This document shows, piece after piece, positions 3,853-6,407 of a stretch of DNA of 6,407 bases. The position numbers were made by a program, and so were the translations under genes. The first letter of the stretch is position 1. Each line of letters begins with the position of its first letter. The DNA lies in NCBI GenBank assembly GCA_003136915.1, contig PLEB01000421.1:1270-7676 (forward strand). The letters are read 5' to 3'. The notes under the pieces were generated by a model that saw nothing but the letters and a program-made list of their open reading frames with translations, did not search any database and was not told where the DNA came from. This stretch comes from Chitinophagaceae bacterium. GTDB lineage: Bacteria; Bacteroidota; Bacteroidia; Chitinophagales; Chitinophagaceae.

Positions 3853-6407
3853 TTAATTGAACAAGTATCTGATCCCGAACTGCATTTGCCAGCGCGAAGA
3901 CTGCCCGGTAGCTGCATTGATACTGGTGTTATTCGTATATGTACTCGTGAGCGGAACCTGATTTGCCGGATCCAGGTAACTGAAGGAGAAGCTGGGCGTT
4001 TTGCCATCCGCAGCCAACCCTTCATACTTAAGGAAATTCGTGAGATATGGTGTTTTACGAAGTCCCCAGTTTCTGTTCAGGAAATTACCGACATTCAGCA
4101 AATCCAGTGAGAGACGGAGGGTATGTCTCATTTCACTTCCGGTTTTTACGGAGATATCTTCCGTAATATTCATATCCAGTTGTTTAAAGAAAGGATATAC
4201 TGCCGCATTCGCCTGGGCGTAACTTCCCCGGTGGAAATTCAGGTAATGATCCTGGCTGATGAAATTATTCAACTGGTTCCATATTTGCGCGGGCGTCCGG
4301 GGATCGGTGCTTACACCCGTACCCAGTCCGCCTGAACCGGATTTGACAAGATTTATCTGGCTTGCATTTGCCGGAATAAAAATCAAATCGTTTCCTGTAT
4401 TACCATCACCATTCAGATCTCCATTGTATACAAAAGTAGCAACGCCCGCAGGAGCCGCTTCAAAAATTGCTCCGACCGAAGTAGTGAAATACTTGGCATA
4501 GCTCACGTGATAAGATCCCGATGCAATTACCCGGTGCGGCTGGTAATAAGAAGCATATGCGAGATTAGGCGCATTTGGATCGGTATTGGCCACTCCTCTC
4601 CCGCTCCAAAGTGATGATGCCGTACTGCCTCCTTCTGCGGTGTTCTTGACGCTGCTGTAGGTGTATGCGGCAGACATGTCAAAATTGCGCGTGGATTTTT
4701 GAATCCGGAATGTTAGTGTGTAAGCATATCCCTTGCTGGTATTGCTCATCAGGATCGCGTTTCCGATGTTGGGATTGTTGAGCGAGCTGCCGGAAAAATA
4801 ATACTTGTTACTGTTGGGTACGGTCAGGTAGCGCAATCTGTTGTCTGCGCCGGCCAGAGGAAATGCGTTGGATTCATTCAGGTTTACATTCGAATAGTAA
4901 ACAGCATCAATATCCTTTGCATAGGTGCCTTCCAGTGTGAGGATCCAGGTATCTCCAAGTTTTTTGTCCACGGCCACGCTTGATTTCAACACCGAAGGGT
5001 ATTTGAAATTTTTATCTGTAAGGGCCGTGCTATACGAGGTATTGGCTGCACCGGCAGCAGGCCTGTAGGCATTCGGGTCAGCACTAAAGGCAACATTGGT
5101 ATTGGTGAATGAACCGAACTGAATACCATTATTGCTGGCCTGGTTGCTGATCCATACAAATGGGGGAGGTCCGGAGAATATACCGAGGCCGCCTCTTAAT
5201 TGCAAGGTCCGGTCACCTTTCACATCCCAGTTAAAGCCAAGCCTTGGCGAAATAAGCGGCTGTGTTGCCGGTGCTTTCCCGATATTGTATGTAGCTCCTC
5301 CCTTAAAGGCCAGCGCGTCGAAGTAAGGATTGTCAGTGAACGACTGTTTGTAGATCGTAGCATCCACGCGGAGTCCATAGGTCAGCGTAAAATTATTCGT
5401 AATCCGCCATTTGTCCTGCGCAAAGAAACCCAGTTCTGTTGAACCTGCAAACGCAAACGGGAATGCACCACCCTTTAATGCTGAATATTGGAGATAATAG
5501 GTTTTAGCATTAGCAACTCCGTTCATTGCACTGTTGTAGAAATCAGTCAGGCTGTTGAATTGGTAAACGCCCTGGTAACCTGGGGCAAAGGCATTCTTGT
5601 ATTTCTTGTAATAATCCTGGGTGCCCACGGTTATTTCATGGGATCCTTTATAGGCTGTGAAAATATCGGAAAACTGGTAAGAATCGGTATTCAGGATATT
5701 GTTGTAAGTATACATTTCGTAGCCGAATGTCGTATAGATCGTTCCGCCATTCAGAATATCAACCAATGGGAAAGTGGGGGAAGAAGAATGCGGAGAGCGG
5801 AAATCTCTTAATGCCGTATAACCTACCTGAAGTTTATTGGATGATTTGTTTCCAAACCGCGTGTTCAACTCTGCAATCACGATATTGAAATTATTATTGA
5901 TCACGTAGCCGCTCCCGAAAAAGGGAAGTGATAATGTTCCGGGTTGGCCACCGGTGACCTGTCCGGTTCCCGGCCTGCTGGTACTTGCAAATTGATCTGC
6001 TGATGATTTCAAATAATTATACTTGACTGTAAGCGTGCTTCTACTATTTATGTTCCAGTCAATTTTGGCTGTGATCTTATCGCTGTTCGTATTGAACGTA
6101 AAGCCTTCGAATGATCCCGGATCATAGTTGTATTTCTGCACCAGGAAATTTTTCAAAGCAGTTAGCGTGTCTGCATTGGCCTGAGATACATTTCCTCCCG
6201 GACTATGACTGGCGTCCGATGCAACAATACCGCTGGCCGGCTGGGTTTGCCTCACCTGCTCGCCGCTTAAAAAGAAAAACAGCTTGTTCCTGATGATCGG
6301 GCCCGCCAGGGTGGCGCCGCGCAGGTTGTAATTGAAAGATGTTCTGGGAACGGTCGTATTATCAACATCATATCCTATCGTAGCCGGACTTTTCAAATAA
6401 GTATATA
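3853..6407 (-). CDS. Oar-like TonB-dependent outer-membrane receptor (N-terminus outside the window)
   Basis: About 850 codons are visible, open to the right edge; the protein probably totals 1000-1100 residues, so the signal peptide, an N-terminal carboxypeptidase-regulatory-like domain and most of the plug are missing. The frame continues upstream as YTYLKSPATIGYDV, so no start lies in the window. The piece begins near the end of the plug (FNYNLRGATLAGPI, then RNKLFFFLSGEQ) and runs through a beta-barrel with alternating aromatic strands, for example FAQDKWRITNNFTLTYGLRV and QPLISPRLGFNWDVKG. Family landmarks are DLNGDGNTGNDLIFIP (bases 4372-4419), LLNVGNFLNRNWGLRKTPY and the C-terminus RWQMQFGIRYLFN. 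The barrel would sit in the outer membrane and depend on TonB/ExbBD for uptake or export of an unknown ligand. No SusD partner is seen and the sequence is Oar-like rather than SusC-like. It converges on the esterase gene and is separated from it by a terminator. Confidence 0.92.
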   Translation of the reverse strand, partial: YTYLKSPATIGYDVDNTTVPRTSFNYNLRGATLAGPIIRNKLFFFLSGEQVRQTQPASGIVASDASHSPGGNVSQANADTLTALKNFLVQKYNYDPGSFEGFTFNTNSDKITAKIDWNINSRSTLTVKYNYLKSSADQFASTSRPGTGQVTGGQPGTLSLPFFGSGYVINNNFNIVIAELNTRFGNKSSNKLQVGYTALRDFRSPHSSSPTFPLVDILNGGTIYTTFGYEMYTYNNILNTDSYQFSDIFTAYKGSHEITVGTQDYYKKYKNAFAPGYQGVYQFNSLTDFYNSAMNGVANAKTYYLQYSALKGGAFPFAFAGSTELGFFAQDKWRITNNFTLTYGLRVDATIYKQSFTDNPYFDALAFKGGATYNIGKAPATQPLISPRLGFNWDVKGDRTLQLRGGLGIFSGPPPFVWISNQASNNGIQFGSFTNTNVAFSADPNAYRPAAGAANTSYSTALTDKNFKYPSVLKSSVAVDKKLGDTWILTLEGTYAKDIDAVYYSNVNLNESNAFPLAGADNRLRYLTVPNSNKYYFSGSSLNNPNIGNAILMSNTSKGYAYTLTFRIQKSTRNFDMSAAYTYSSVKNTAEGGSTASSLWSGRGVANTDPNAPNLAYASYYQPHRVIASGSYHVSYAKYFTTSVGAIFEAAPAGVATFVYNGDLNGDGNTGNDLIFIPANASQINLVKSGSGGLGTGVSTDPRTPAQIWNQLNNFISQDHYLNFHRGSYAQANAAVYPFFKQLDMNITEDISVKTGSEMRHTLRLSLDLLNVGNFLNRNWGLRKTPYLTNFLKYEGLAADGKTPSFSFSYLDPANQVPLTSTYTNNTSINAATGQSSRWQMQFGIRYLFN

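Noticed and set aside
3404..3853. Minus-strand open frame (149 codons) opposite the end of the plus-strand esterase
   Set aside because: It covers the esterase catalytic region and the terminator hairpin in reverse; shadow frame.
6394..6396. TTG as start codon of the TonB-dependent receptor
   Set aside because: The frame stays open to the window edge (YTY before LKSP) and the sequence begins mid-plug, so the true start lies outside the window.

Overview
The window looks like a chromosomal fragment of a Bacteroidota bacterium, probably close to Chitinophagaceae/Sphingobacteriia (inference). The grounds are an Oar-like TonB-dependent receptor, a Bacteroidota-style promoter (TTTG-N20-TAAATTTG), start codons without a clear Shine-Dalgarno sequence but with A-rich leaders, and moderate GC content.

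Layout. Positions 1-2912 are read leftwards (minus strand). In transcription order they hold an alpha/beta-hydrolase esterase (2912-2193), a 156-bp spacer with a large inverted heptad repeat, an ATP-grasp ligase (2036-1080), and a carboxylate-amine ligase of the glutamate-cysteine ligase 2 / YbdK family (from 1047 to the left edge). Diverging from this set across an 86-bp intergenic region is a second alpha/beta-hydrolase esterase (plus strand, 2999-3811). A perfect 9-bp stem hairpin with T-rich sequence on both sides (3814-3842) separates it from a convergent gene for a large Oar-like TonB-dependent outer-membrane receptor (minus, 3853 to the right edge), whose N-terminus lies outside the window. 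No RNA gene, CRISPR array, insertion sequence or phage gene was seen.

How the genes fit together. Two unrelated ATP-dependent carboxylate-amine ligases plus two serine hydrolases form a plausible set for making, and then trimming or releasing, a small amide- or peptide-like compound or modification. The product is unknown and cannot be read from the sequence. The receptor is on the other side of a terminator and may be unrelated.

The most striking observation is that the carboxylate-amine ligase carries an in-frame TAA at 151-153. The downstream 150 bases, in the same frame, encode an apparently intact continuation of the family C-terminus, including a GTGADRQL stretch. The gene is therefore interrupted by a single nonsense codon (mutation, sequencing/assembly error, or less likely readthrough), not naturally short. 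The second notable element is the inverted repeat of GTTGATG heptads (28-nt arms, 26 matching) that starts 3 bases after the esterase stop codon.
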